Below, piece by piece: positions 35,730-45,800 of a stretch of DNA of 64,000 bases. The translations under genes and the position numbers were made by a program. Location: NCBI RefSeq assembly GCF_018130955.1, contig NZ_JAFCJM010000035.1, positions 1-64,000 on the forward strand, written 5' to 3'. Under the pieces are notes generated by a model, which saw only the letters and a program-made list of their open reading frames with translations, searched no databases and was not told where the DNA came from. Source of the stretch: Bradyrhizobium liaoningense. Lineage in GTDB: Bacteria; Pseudomonadota; Alphaproteobacteria; Rhizobiales; Xanthobacteraceae. The first letter of the stretch is position 1. Each line of letters begins with the position of its first letter.

Positions 35730-36836
35730 ATGCATAAACGGCTGGCATTTATCGATACGTTGCGGGGCATCGCCGTGCTGTCGGTGCTGTTCCAGCACGC
35801 GCTCGAGGTGATCGTTCAGAACCACCCGACGGGCGCGTACTACTGGGCGTTCCACGACGCGATCGGGTACTACATCAATTTCGGCCGGTTCGGCGTGGTG
35901 CTGTTCTTCTTCGTCAGCGGTTTCGTCATTCCGTTCAGCTTCCCGGACAGTGCGACACCCGTGCGTGATTTCGCGACGAGCCGCTTCTTCCGCCTCTATC
36001 CGGCCTATTGGACGTCGATCGTGATCGGACTTGTCACGATGCAGGTGGTGGAGTCCAAGGCCTTCCCGCTGTCGCAGCTCCTCGCCAATGTGACGATGCT
36101 CCAGACCTTCGTGAATGTGCCCAATCTCTGGATCTTCTACTGGACCCTTGCCATCGAGCTGCTGTTCTATGTGGGTTGCACGATCCTCTTCGCGATGGGC
36201 TTGCTCAACCGGCGCTTCACGGCCCCGGCGATCGTCGTCACGGCCGCGCTGATCGGCATCATCGTGCCGCTCCTGACCGAGAGCAGGACGGTCTCCTCGG
36301 TGCTGGAAGTGGGCCTGAACCTGTCGGCAATGTTCCTCGGCAAGATCATCCGCGACGCGGTGATCGGCGGCAAGCTGCGATGGGGGCATGTCGCAGCCTG
36401 CACTGCGTCCTACGTCGTCTTCGCGATCACATTGTCGGACAGGCGCTTTGGCGGCGTCTATCAGGAGAACTTCTTCTACAGCTATTCCATCGGATCGGCC
36501 TATGTCTGCGCGGCACTGGTCTTCATCGCCGCCGCCGCGTTCGGCGAACGGATGGCCTGGCGCCCGGTCGCGTTCGTCGGCGTGATCAGCTATTCGGTCT
36601 ATCTGATGTCGCCGTTCGTCATCGTCTGGGTTCACCGTGTCCTCGGGGTCGGCGAAGGGCCGCTGGGATGGTCCGCGTTCGTCGCAATGGTCCTCGCGCT
36701 GTCGCTCCTGGTGAGTTGGGTGACCTATAGCTTCGTCGAGAAGCCGTGCATCGCCTTCGGCCACAGGTTCCGTTCGAAGCGCAGGCGGGCCGTCGTTCTC
36801 GAGCCGGTGCTCAGCAGTCAGGGGGCCGCTGAGTGA
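35730..36836 (+). CDS. Acyltransferase 3 (OafA-like) B
   Basis: A 368-residue multi-TM O-acyltransferase. Family signs are FIDTLRGIAVLSVLFQH, VVLFFFVSGFVIPFSF and RFFRLYPAYW. AAGAAGG precedes the ATG. It follows the polymerase by 29 bases and overlaps the next acyltransferase by four bases (GTGA), so the pair is translationally coupled. Confidence 0.88.
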   Translation: MHKRLAFIDTLRGIAVLSVLFQHALEVIVQNHPTGAYYWAFHDAIGYYINFGRFGVVLFFFVSGFVIPFSFPDSATPVRDFATSRFFRLYPAYWTSIVIGLVTMQVVESKAFPLSQLLANVTMLQTFVNVPNLWIFYWTLAIELLFYVGCTILFAMGLLNRRFTAPAIVVTAALIGIIVPLLTESRTVSSVLEVGLNLSAMFLGKIIRDAVIGGKLRWGHVAACTASYVVFAITLSDRRFGGVYQENFFYSYSIGSAYVCAALVFIAAAAFGERMAWRPVAFVGVISYSVYLMSPFVIVWVHRVLGVGEGPLGWSAFVAMVLALSLLVSWVTYSFVEKPCIAFGHRFRSKRRRAVVLEPVLSSQGAAE

Positions 36837-37933
36837 CGGGCGCGGCAGCACAGACGCACGGGGCTTATGACGGCTCTTTCTTGCCGTCGGTCCAGGGGCT
36901 GCGTGGCATCGCGGCCCTCAGCGTGCTGATGGATCATTTCTACGACATGCCAAAGGGAGGGGTGTACGACATACCCGATCCCGGCTTCCTGCCGCCGCTC
37001 TGGCCGTGGTTGCAGTCGACGATCAATGTCGGCGGACACGGCGTTGAACTGTTCTTCATGATCAGCGGCTTCCTGATCCCCGCAAGCCTGGTTCGGCACG
37101 GATCGCTGCCGAAATTCTTCTTCGACCGCGTGATGCGCATCATGCCGGTCTTCGTCGTTTTGCACCTTGCCCTGTTCGTGATCGGGCCGATGGTCGGCTA
37201 CAAGTTCTTTCGTGGCATCGACGTCGCAAGCTATCTCGGGATATTCACCGCCAATCTGTTTTTCCTGCAGGATGCGCTGGGTCTGCCGATCGCGCAGCAG
37301 AATGCCTGGACCCTGACTTATGAGTGGGCGTTCTACATCTGGTTCGCACTGACATTTGCTGCGATCCGGCTGGGTGGCAGGGCGATGGCCGCGCCGCTGA
37401 TCCTGCTTGGACTTGCCTGCGTGTTTCACTGGCCGATCACGGCGTTCTTCTGTGTCGGAATGCTGTTCAGCGCCGTCGGCTTTCGCATCCATATCCCGGG
37501 AGTGCCGGGTCTTGTCGCGGGTGTGATGTGCGGGGCCGCCATGTATGCGAGCCTGGTACTGTTTCACCCCTTTGTCGGTCTCATCCCGGGTGTCTTGCTG
37601 TTCGGCATGGTGCTGGCCGCAGGCTCGGGGATCGGCCGCGCACTCAGCACGCCGGCGCTGCAGTATGTCGGCAAGATCAGCTACAGCCTTTATCTCGTGC
37701 ACCCCTTCGTGCTCTTCCCATTGCAGGTGATCGGGCTGAAGCTCGTCGCCGCGGGCGTCGACCGCTGGCTGCTCTGGGCCGCGTTCATCCTGATCGGGCT
37801 GGTGATGTCGCTGGTCGCGAGTGCGATCAGCTACGAGCTCATCGAGGTCAGGCTGCGGCGGCTGCTCGATGGCGTCCTGCGGAGCCTGTTCTTCCGGCCG
37901 CTCGGAAAGATGGAGCAATCCGTCTCGTCGTGA
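36833..37933 (+). CDS. Acyltransferase 3 (OafA-like) C
   Basis: A 366-residue multi-TM O-acyltransferase with VQGLRGIAALSVLMDHF, ELFFMISGFLIPASL and FFDRVMRIMPVF. The start is a GTG inside the preceding stop (GTGA overlap). It ends only 15 bases from the convergent glycosyltransferase gene. Confidence 0.88.
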   Translation: MTGAAAQTHGAYDGSFLPSVQGLRGIAALSVLMDHFYDMPKGGVYDIPDPGFLPPLWPWLQSTINVGGHGVELFFMISGFLIPASLVRHGSLPKFFFDRVMRIMPVFVVLHLALFVIGPMVGYKFFRGIDVASYLGIFTANLFFLQDALGLPIAQQNAWTLTYEWAFYIWFALTFAAIRLGGRAMAAPLILLGLACVFHWPITAFFCVGMLFSAVGFRIHIPGVPGLVAGVMCGAAMYASLVLFHPFVGLIPGVLLFGMVLAAGSGIGRALSTPALQYVGKISYSLYLVHPFVLFPLQVIGLKLVAAGVDRWLLWAAFILIGLVMSLVASAISYELIEVRLRRLLDGVLRSLFFRPLGKMEQSVSS

Positions 37934-37948
37934 GAGATGGGGGCATGC

Positions 37949-39052
37949 TCAGGCTGCGAGACGGCGATAGGTCGAGAAGAGACCGTCGGCGATGTGATCC
38001 CAATTCAGCGATCCCGCCGCCGTTTGTCGCGCGCCTTCGGCCAGCGTTGCGGCCAGCGATCTTGACGTGAGGACGCGTTCGAGCGCATCCGCCAGCGCCG
38101 CGGCGTCCCCGGGCGGCACCAGCAGGCCGTTCACCCCGTCGTCAACGACGTCGGGAATCCCGCCCGTCGCGCTCGCCACTACGGGCCGCCGGTTGCCATA
38201 GGCCGACGCCAGCACGCCACTTTGCGAGGCGTCCTTGTAGGGTAAGGCAACGACCTCGGCGGATTGGAACAGCGAGCCGGTGTCTTCGGGCGAGATATAG
38301 GCGTCGATCGTCTCGATGGTCGGCATCCCGGCCATGCGCGTGCTGAGCCGCGCCATTTCCGGGCCGCGCCCCGCCACGATGGCTTGATGCGGCACGCCTC
38401 GTTGCACCAACTGATCGATTGCGTCGATGAAGACGTCGAGCCCCTTATAGGCCCACATGCGTCCGAAGAAGAGGATGCGCCCGGCGGTCGGCTGAAGCGG
38501 CGCGACGTCGTCAGGCGGCACCATCAAAACCCCGTGCATGGAGGACGTGATCTCCCCCTTGTAGTCGGGCGATGCGCGACGGAAGTCCGTGACGCAGCGC
38601 TCGCCGTGCACCGTGACATGCGTTGCGCCGGCGCGCATCCGTGCTCTCAACGCTTCCTCGCTGGAGTTCGTGCCGGATCCGCCCTCGGAATGGGGAAACG
38701 CGTCATGGACGGTCAGGACGCGCGGCAGGCTCGTGAGTCGAAGAAGCTCCATCAGCCCGGCCGTAAAATACTCCGGACATTCATGGCAATGGACCACATC
38801 CGGGCGGAACGCCAGGATGTCGAGAAAGGACTTCGGCAGGCCGATCGCGCCGAACCGACGCAGGCTGAGATCGCGAATGCGCGCCTCGAACGGCGTCGAC
38901 GCCGGAATCCATGACAGGTTCCACTGCTGGTTGGCGTCCTTGCGGTTGAGCACGAGACGGACATCGCAATGCCGCGCCAATGCTGCGGCAAGACGATAGG
39001 AATATTCTGCGAAATGCGGCGCATAGATCGCGACGCGCAGGCGCCTTGGCAT
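37949..39052 (-). CDS. Glycosyltransferase, GT4-like (A)
   Basis: A 367-residue GT-B enzyme. The N-terminal Rossmann half opens LRVAIYAPHFAEYSYRLAAA. The C-terminal donor-binding half has ILFFGRMWAYKGLDVFIDAI and ALPYKDASQSGVLASAYGN with the E/S-type sugar-nucleotide loop, then GGIPDVVDDGVNGLLV. It would add one sugar of the repeat unit at the cytoplasmic face. It ends one base before the pyruvyltransferase stop region upstream, so both belong to one leftward operon. Confidence 0.88.
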   Translation of the reverse strand: MPRRLRVAIYAPHFAEYSYRLAAALARHCDVRLVLNRKDANQQWNLSWIPASTPFEARIRDLSLRRFGAIGLPKSFLDILAFRPDVVHCHECPEYFTAGLMELLRLTSLPRVLTVHDAFPHSEGGSGTNSSEEALRARMRAGATHVTVHGERCVTDFRRASPDYKGEITSSMHGVLMVPPDDVAPLQPTAGRILFFGRMWAYKGLDVFIDAIDQLVQRGVPHQAIVAGRGPEMARLSTRMAGMPTIETIDAYISPEDTGSLFQSAEVVALPYKDASQSGVLASAYGNRRPVVASATGGIPDVVDDGVNGLLVPPGDAAALADALERVLTSRSLAATLAEGARQTAAGSLNWDHIADGLFSTYRRLAA

Positions 39053-39053
39053 G

Positions 39054-40025
39054 TCAGTGTGTCCCGTTCCAGAGATCGATGGGGAAGGCGTCCATCAAGG
39101 CTTGATGATCGAAAGCAAGGCGTGTCGCGCCGCCCATTTCGCGCCCCTCGTCGATGCCTGAGGCGAACTCGACATTGAAGCGGCCCGTGCCTTCGTAATA
39201 GTCACGGTACTTGAACTCGGACTCGCCTTCACTCAGTCGCACATATCGCGCCGGAATGCCGAAGGCTTCTGCGACGACGATGCCGTGCAGGGAGCTTGCC
39301 AACACCAGCTCTGCCTCAAGAATGGCGTCAATTCGCCGATTCCATGATCCCAACGGACTGACCACATTCGCAAGGCTGCGATCGATCAGGCCGAGATCGT
39401 GCAGGTTTGGCACGAAAATCCAGGGCCGCACCGGGCGCCGCTGAAAGCGGCCCGGAAACAACTGCGGAAGCAGCAGGGCAGGGTCGCCAAACACATCCGG
39501 AACGACAAGACCGCGCCGTCGCAGGATTTCCTGTGTGCGCGGGCCGCGCACCGCACGGACGTCCAGTTGCTCGACTCGCCGGTTGAGGTCGTCTTGACCC
39601 GTTCGCCCGTTGATGCCGCTCCCCCAGACGATGTCGCCATCTCGTGCGTAGTGCAGGATCGAGCCGATCGCGAACAGGCGCACGCTGCGCGGAACTTCAT
39701 CGGCGAGCGTGTGACCAAATCGCCGCAGACATTGTTCGACGATCACGAGCGACAGATAGTCGCCGAAATTGATTGTTCCATCGTCCGGTCGCCAGAAGAA
39801 GAGTTCCACATGAGGGTAGGGCAGTTGATGAATAAAGTCGCATCCGACTTCATTGATCAGCCTTCGTAGATTGCTTCGAAAATTCATGCGGCCTCGGATC
39901 GCAGACGCTATCTTGGCATAATGTCCTTCTAAAAGAGGCGACTCTTGGACCGTCGCAGCCGATGGTTCGTCAACGAACTGTGCGTCTTGCGATTGTGACA
40001 GACCTGCCATTGAGCCATCAGACAT
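39054..40025 (-). CDS. Polysaccharide pyruvyl transferase family protein
   Basis: A 323-residue protein. The family marker DGTINFGDYLSLVIVE lies near residue 75, followed by IGSILHYARDGDIVWGSGIN, RGPRTQEILRRRG and the ASSLHGIVVAEAFGIPARYV motif, which resembles PssK/ExoV-like pyruvyltransferases. These add pyruvate ketals to terminal sugars. The start used here is the ATG at 40025; an internal ATG at 39887 (GAGG in front) is equally possible and would remove the 64-bp overlap with the divergent flippase gene. Confidence 0.8.
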   Translation of the reverse strand: MSDGSMAGLSQSQDAQFVDEPSAATVQESPLLEGHYAKIASAIRGRMNFRSNLRRLINEVGCDFIHQLPYPHVELFFWRPDDGTINFGDYLSLVIVEQCLRRFGHTLADEVPRSVRLFAIGSILHYARDGDIVWGSGINGRTGQDDLNRRVEQLDVRAVRGPRTQEILRRRGLVVPDVFGDPALLLPQLFPGRFQRRPVRPWIFVPNLHDLGLIDRSLANVVSPLGSWNRRIDAILEAELVLASSLHGIVVAEAFGIPARYVRLSEGESEFKYRDYYEGTGRFNVEFASGIDEGREMGGATRLAFDHQALMDAFPIDLWNGTH

Positions 40026-41488
40026 CCTTCAGGCAACGCTCGATCGTTTCGGGCGTCATCTGGTCCACTATCGACTCCGCGGTTGGACAGGCGCTCACGC
40101 TTGCCATCTACGTCATCATGGCGCGGCTGTTGTCGCCTCATATCATCGGCCTCGTGGCCACGGGAGCGCTGGCGCTGGATTTCTGCCGTGCCGTCCTCAT
40201 CGAAAGCATCGCGATCGCCGTGCAGGCGCGCGCAGAACCGAAGGACGAGGACTATACCGCTTCGTTCTGGTTGATTGCGGGCTTCTCGTGCCTTGCCGCA
40301 GCGCTGCTGTTCGCGTCGAGCGATGCGATCGAGCGGCTCTCCGGCTTGCAGGACCTCGCGCTCGTTCTGAGAGGATTTTGCATGGTAGTCGCGGTGCAGG
40401 GGCTGTCCCGCACGCATGAGGCCTGGCTGACGCGCAATCAGCGGTTCCGGCCGCTCGCCATTCGCTCGATGATCTCCATCTCGCTCGGCGGTGTGGTCGG
40501 CATCGCGCTGGCGAGCAAGGGCTATGGTGTCCTTGCGCTGGTTGGACAGCTGGTGATCACCTCGCTCGCATCGCTGGTCAGCCTGTGGACGCTGACGCCA
40601 TGGCGTCCCGGGCTTCGCTTCAGCCGCCAAACGGCCGGCGAACTCCTCGGCTACGCCCGCTACGTCTCGCTGACGGGGATCACGAACTTCGCCAATGCCA
40701 ATTCCGACCTGATTTTCGTCACCTGGTACACCGGTGCTGCCGGCGCGGGCTTCTACAGCCTCGCCAAGCGGCTGGTCAATGCGGTGAGCACGGTGATCGG
40801 CAATTCGCTGAACCGGGTGTTCTTTGCCACGATCGCGGGTCTCCAGCGTGATCGCAAGGCGTCGAGTGCGACGCTCCTCGATTTCGTGATGTACACCTCG
40901 CTGCTCACTGCGCCGATCTTCGCGGGCATCGCGGCGCTGGCGCCGGATCTGATCACCGCCTTCTTCGGCGCCAAGTGGCTGGAGGCGGCCCCGCTGCTGT
41001 CGATCATCTCCGTAACCGGATTTCTGACCACCATCGGCCTCTACAATCATTCGGTGATCCTGGCGTTCGGCAAGCCGCACTGGCAGACCTGGCTGACGCT
41101 GATCTACGCCGTCTCGAATATTGCGATCTTCATCGTTGCCGCGCCCTTCGGCCTGATCGCCATCGCGGTCGGTTATGTAGTGCGCGCGCTGTTGCTGTAT
41201 CCGCTGTCCGCAGGAGCCTCGCTCCGCATCCTGTCCGCCACCGTTGGCCGATATGCTTCCGCTCTCGTGCCGGCCTTCACGGGCTCGGCGGTCATGGCCG
41301 CCGCGGTCGTCAGCCTGTCCTACGCCACGCCGACGATGTCGCCTTGGCTGCGGCTGGCTTCGCTGACCGCGCTCGGTGCGTCGGTCTACTTGGCTGTCGT
41401 CCTCGTCGTGGCGCGGCCGGCCGTAGTGCAGGTATGGCACGAAGTGTCGAGCCGCGTCCGCCGCCTGGGAAATCGGACGAAGACCTAG
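39962..41488 (+). CDS. Wzx-type polysaccharide flippase (A)
   Basis: A 508-residue protein of about 12-14 TM helices in the polysaccharide-biosynthesis (MOP/PST) family, near to ExoT/PssL. Segments include GVIWSTIDSAVGQALTLAIY, ANANSDLIFVTWYTGAAGAG and FGAKWLEAAPLL. It moves lipid-linked repeat units across the inner membrane. A start at the GTG 39995 is also possible; neither has a strong ribosome site. The gene runs convergent with an acyltransferase gene, with a single base between the stop codons. Confidence 0.85.
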   Translation: MVRQRTVRLAIVTDLPLSHQTSFRQRSIVSGVIWSTIDSAVGQALTLAIYVIMARLLSPHIIGLVATGALALDFCRAVLIESIAIAVQARAEPKDEDYTASFWLIAGFSCLAAALLFASSDAIERLSGLQDLALVLRGFCMVVAVQGLSRTHEAWLTRNQRFRPLAIRSMISISLGGVVGIALASKGYGVLALVGQLVITSLASLVSLWTLTPWRPGLRFSRQTAGELLGYARYVSLTGITNFANANSDLIFVTWYTGAAGAGFYSLAKRLVNAVSTVIGNSLNRVFFATIAGLQRDRKASSATLLDFVMYTSLLTAPIFAGIAALAPDLITAFFGAKWLEAAPLLSIISVTGFLTTIGLYNHSVILAFGKPHWQTWLTLIYAVSNIAIFIVAAPFGLIAIAVGYVVRALLLYPLSAGASLRILSATVGRYASALVPAFTGSAVMAAAVVSLSYATPTMSPWLRLASLTALGASVYLAVVLVVARPAVVQVWHEVSSRVRRLGNRTKT

Positions 41489-41489
41489 C

Positions 41490-42611
41490 CTAGCGCGCGT
41501 TCGCGGCTTGGCCGGTTTCGGCGAGCGCCAGGGTTTCACTGGCAGAGGCTTTCGGCTTGGAATCCTTTGGCGCCAGGCGGCCGATCAGTTTCCGGGCCGG
41601 GTTCTCGATGTAGCTGTACGTTATGTCGGCGGCGATCGTCAGGACGACACAGCAGGCGACCGCGAAGATCGGGAAGGCGTCCGGCTGAAGTCCGAGCCCG
41701 CTCCAGGCCGGCTTGAACACCAGGATCAGCAGGAGCTCGTGCAGCATGTAGATGGCGTAGGAGGTGTTGCCGAGGCGGCCGAGCCAGATGGTGCCTGGAA
41801 ACACCTTGAACGCACTCTCGCCGATGGCGGTGAGCAGGATGGCAAGCGAAAAGAGAACGATTGCCAAATCCGGCTTGGCGAAGACGTTGAGGACCAGAAC
41901 GGACGTTGCGAAGACGACAAGTCCGACGATCGCGACCGGTTTGCTGCGATATTTTCCGGACAGTTTGAACAGGATTGCCAGCAGGATGCCATTCAGGAAG
42001 CTCGGCAATGCCCGCAGCATGCCATAGTCGAAATTCGCGCCGTACATCTGCGACCGCTCCTGCCAGATCGGCAGATGGCCGTGGGCGAGAACGGCGTAGG
42101 ACACGGCGACGATGATCGCGAGCATCAGCGGAGAGACGTTCGCCGCCAGAATCATCAGGAGCGGGAACAGCAGATAGCAGAACAGTTCCGCGCTGATCGA
42201 CCAGGAGGGCGAATTGAAGCTCAAGTGGTCGGTCACGCCCCAGGCCTGGACCAGGAACACATTGTGAATGAAGTCCAGGAAACTCGTATGCGAGGTCGGG
42301 CCGGCGATTCCGACCCATGCCAATGCTACGAAGGCCAGCAGGGTGAGGAGGTGGAGCGGATAGATCCGAGCGATCCGGCGGACCAGAAAGCGCAGATAGG
42401 ACCGCGTCCCGGTCGAGCTCGCGGGATACGAATATGAGATCACGAAGCCGGAGAGGATGAAGAACATGTCGACGAACAGGCCGTACGAGCCGTTCCATGC
42501 CGGCGAGATGCCCTTGTCGATGTTCTTCAGATGAAAGATGAAGACGCCGAGTGCTGCGACGAACCGATAGAAATCGAGAACGACGAAACGTCGAGATTCA
42601 CTTGCTTCCAT
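41490..42611 (-). CDS. Acyltransferase 3 (OafA-like) D
   Basis: A 373-residue multi-TM O-acyltransferase: VLDFYRFVAALGVFIFHL, DMFFILSGFVISYSY and RRIARIYPLHLLTLLAF. An ATG at 42611 is preferred to the in-frame TTG at 42623. It is the fourth acyltransferase of the cluster, separated from the rightward set by the flippase gene. It has its own control region, because a terminator ends the preceding glycosidase gene. Confidence 0.87.
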   Translation of the reverse strand: MEASESRRFVVLDFYRFVAALGVFIFHLKNIDKGISPAWNGSYGLFVDMFFILSGFVISYSYPASSTGTRSYLRFLVRRIARIYPLHLLTLLAFVALAWVGIAGPTSHTSFLDFIHNVFLVQAWGVTDHLSFNSPSWSISAELFCYLLFPLLMILAANVSPLMLAIIVAVSYAVLAHGHLPIWQERSQMYGANFDYGMLRALPSFLNGILLAILFKLSGKYRSKPVAIVGLVVFATSVLVLNVFAKPDLAIVLFSLAILLTAIGESAFKVFPGTIWLGRLGNTSYAIYMLHELLLILVFKPAWSGLGLQPDAFPIFAVACCVVLTIAADITYSYIENPARKLIGRLAPKDSKPKASASETLALAETGQAANAR

Positions 42612-42760
42612 GTCGAGCTTCAAGTTCGTTGCGGGCGTGTTGGTCTTCTAGAGTCAAATTGTGACGCAAGTTCGCATCATGGCGTCGCATCGCGACGCGT
42701 CGAGGTTTGGAACAATTCATGCCTGTCGTGCGCGACGCCACGCGATAAGGCAGACGCCCG

Positions 42761-42802
42761 AAAATTAAGCGGGGCCGGGACGCGCCGGTCCCGACCCCGC
42801 TT
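42761..42802 (-). terminator. Strong terminator of the RTX-tailed glycosidase gene
   Basis: Fifteen-base arms (42767-42781 and 42788-42802) pair with one wobble around a 6-base loop. On the minus strand the stem is followed by TTAATTTT. It lies about 36 bases after the stop codon, so it isolates that gene from the acyltransferase gene downstream. Confidence 0.8.
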
Positions 42803-42838
42803 TGGTAGCGATGCACGTCCGCGGCTACTCCATCGCTT

Positions 42839-45800
42839 TTACACGAACAAGAAGTCGTGGCTCGTGAGGTTGGCTGCGGTGACGTTCTTCAGCGTGATCG
42901 TGTCGTTCGCCGAGATCGTCACGACTGCGTCCGCACCGGATTGTGCGATCTGGAGGTGGCTGTAGTCGGCCACCAGCGCCTTCAGGATCTGGATCGTGTC
43001 ATGGTTGGTGGCATCGCCGGCCTGGAAGTTGGCGATCTGATCGTGGCCGTGATCGTAGGCGACCGTCGTCGAGTTGGGCGCGGTCGAAAACAGGTCGTTA
43101 CCGTTGCCTCCCTCGATCGTCACGCCGGCAGCGACCGCCGTGACATTGTGGGTACCGTCGGCCTTGGTGTCGTCGAAGAATTGCAGCGCGTTGGCGGCGT
43201 TGTAGTTCTCGTGTTGCGTGGTGCCGGCCTGTCCGTTGAAGTTGAACAGGAACACATCCTTCGAGCCATCGACATTGTTGGCGATCTCCTGGGTCTTGGA
43301 GCCGCTGCTGTCATAGATGTCGGTCAGCTTGCTGCCGTCGTCGTTGACGACTTGGGTGTAGTCCAGGGTGCCGTCGGCATGAGTCCGGGTTACCTCCACG
43401 ATTTGCCCGGACGCATTGAGATGCTGGTGCTGGGTGGTGTAGCTCTGCCCAGTGATGTTGTAGCTCCAGTTGTCGGACGTGCCATCGGCGTTGGTGATGT
43501 AGGCCGCGGTTTTCACGCCGTTGCTATAAACCGTCGTGGAATGATAGCCGTCCGCCTTCTGCACGGCTTCGCTGGTGAGATGGCCGGTGGCGTCGTACCA
43601 GTCCGTCGTCTTGGTGCCGTCGCTGGTCTGCGCGAGCGTGAAGGCCAGGCTGCCATCGGCATGGGTTCGGGCGATATTGGTGAGGAAGCCGGTCGAGTCG
43701 TAGCTGTCGTGCTCCATGGTGTAGTTTTGTCCGACGATGTTGTAGAGGAAGACGTCCTTCGAGCCGTCGGCGTGCTTGTCGGTCTCCGTCATCTTGACGC
43801 CGCTGGCGTTGTAGGTGCTGGTCACGCTGCTGCCGTCGGCATGGACGATCATGCTGTAGTCCAGCGTCCCATCGGCGTGGGTGCGGTCCATCTCCGTGAC
43901 ATTGCCGGCCGCGTCCAGGTGCTGGTGCTGCGTGGTGTAGCTCTGACCGGTGATATTGTAGCTGTAGTTGTCGTGACTCTGGTCGGCGTTGGTGATGTAG
44001 GCGGCGGTCTTCACGCCGTTGCTGTACACCGTCGTGGAGTTGTAGCCGTCCGGCTTCTGCACGACCTCGCTGGTGAGATGGCCCGTGGCATCGTACCAGT
44101 CCGTCGTCTTGGAGCCGTCGCTGGTCTGCACCAGCTTGAAGGCGAGGCTGCCGTCGGCGTGACGGCGCACCAGCGTGGTGAGGAATCCGGTGGCATCGTA
44201 GATGTCGTGCTCGGTCGTGTAGTTCTGTCCCGTGATGTTGTAGAGCCAGAGGTCCTTGCTGCCATCGGCGTGATAGTCGGTTTCCTTGATTTTGTTGCCA
44301 GCGGCATCGTAGTTGTTGACGACGCTGCTGCCGTCGCTGTTGATGACCTGGGTATAGTCGAGCGTTCCGTCGGCGTGCTTGCGCGTCACGGCCGTCACCT
44401 TGCCGGACGGGTCCACATGCTGGATCAGCGTGACGTAGCTCTGGCCGGTGACGCCATAGCTGTAGTTGTCCTGGCTGCCGTCGGCATATTTGACATAGGC
44501 CTTGGTCTTGACGCCGTTGCTGTAGAGCGTCGTCGAATTGTAGCCGTCCGCCTTCTGGATAACCTCGCTGGTGAGATTACCCGAGGAATCGTACCAGTCG
44601 GTGGTCTTGGTTCCGTCGGCACTCTGCACCAGCTTGAACGCCAGGCTGCCGTCGGCGTGGCGGCGCACCAGCGTGGTCAGGAAGCCGGTCGCGTCAAAGA
44701 TGTCGTGCTCGGTCGTGTAGTTCTGACCGGTGATGTTGTAGGTCCAGACGTCCTTGCTGTGGTCAGCATGGTAGTCGGTCTGGACCAGCTTGACGCCGGT
44801 GGCACTGTAGGTGGTAATCGTGCTGCTGCCGTCGCTGTTATAGACCTGCGTCGAGTCGAGCGAGCCGTCGGCATGGGTGCGCACCACGGAGGTGACCTTG
44901 CCCGTGGTGTCGAGATGCTGGACCTGGGTGGTGTAGCTTCGGCCCGTGATGTTGTAGGTGTAGTTGTCCTGCGTGTGGTCGGCGTTCAGCACATAGGCCG
45001 CGGTCTTGACGCCGTTCGTGTAGACGGTGGTGGAATAGTATCCGGTCGGCTTCTGCACGACCTCGCTGAGGAGGGTGCCAGAGGTATCGTATCTGTCGGT
45101 GGTGCGGGTCCCGTCGGTGGCGAGATGGATGAAGCTGGTCTTCACGCCGGCGGCATAGCCGATCGCATCCTTGGAGCCGTCCGCATAGACGATCGTGGTC
45201 GAGACCGGGCGTCCGGAGCCGTCCAGGCCCGTGTTCGACGTCGACAGCAGTTTCCCGCTCGCATTGTAGGTCAAGGTGCTGGTCCAGGCCGGTGCGGAGT
45301 TCGTCACCGAGAACGAATAGCCGCCCTGGATCTTGGACAGCGCACTGCCGTAGTGCGAGATGATGTAGTCCAAGGTCGCCTTCGATGCGACCGGCAGGAC
45401 GTGGCTGTCCGTCAGCGTGATCGATTGCAGCGTGCCTGACGCGCTGAGATCGGAAAGCTGCGGCACGATCTCGGCGGCGGTCCCGCTGACGGTGGACGGC
45501 GTGCTCGGCGGCGGCGTGGTGGTCGCGGGCGCGTCGATTTCGATGACGAGCGGGTGATCGCTCACCGGAACAGTGATCGTGCTGACATCGGTGTAGGTCG
45601 CGATCGGCGTCGTGCCGCTCAGTGTATCGTAGACCTTCACGGAGTGGTGCACGCCGCCCAGATTGACCGTGACGTTCTGCGTCGGATTCGAGATTTCGGT
45701 GTCGGTCGAGTCGTTCCACAGCTTGGGCTCGGCCCAGACCAGGAGGTCATAGGTGCCGTTGCTCTTGCCGAGCACCATGCTGTTCCCGGAGTCCGGCATG

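Noticed and set aside
42857..45439. An 860-codon open frame antisense to the RTX-tailed glycosidase
   Set aside because: It is a repeat-driven shadow frame of the glycosidase array with no independent features.
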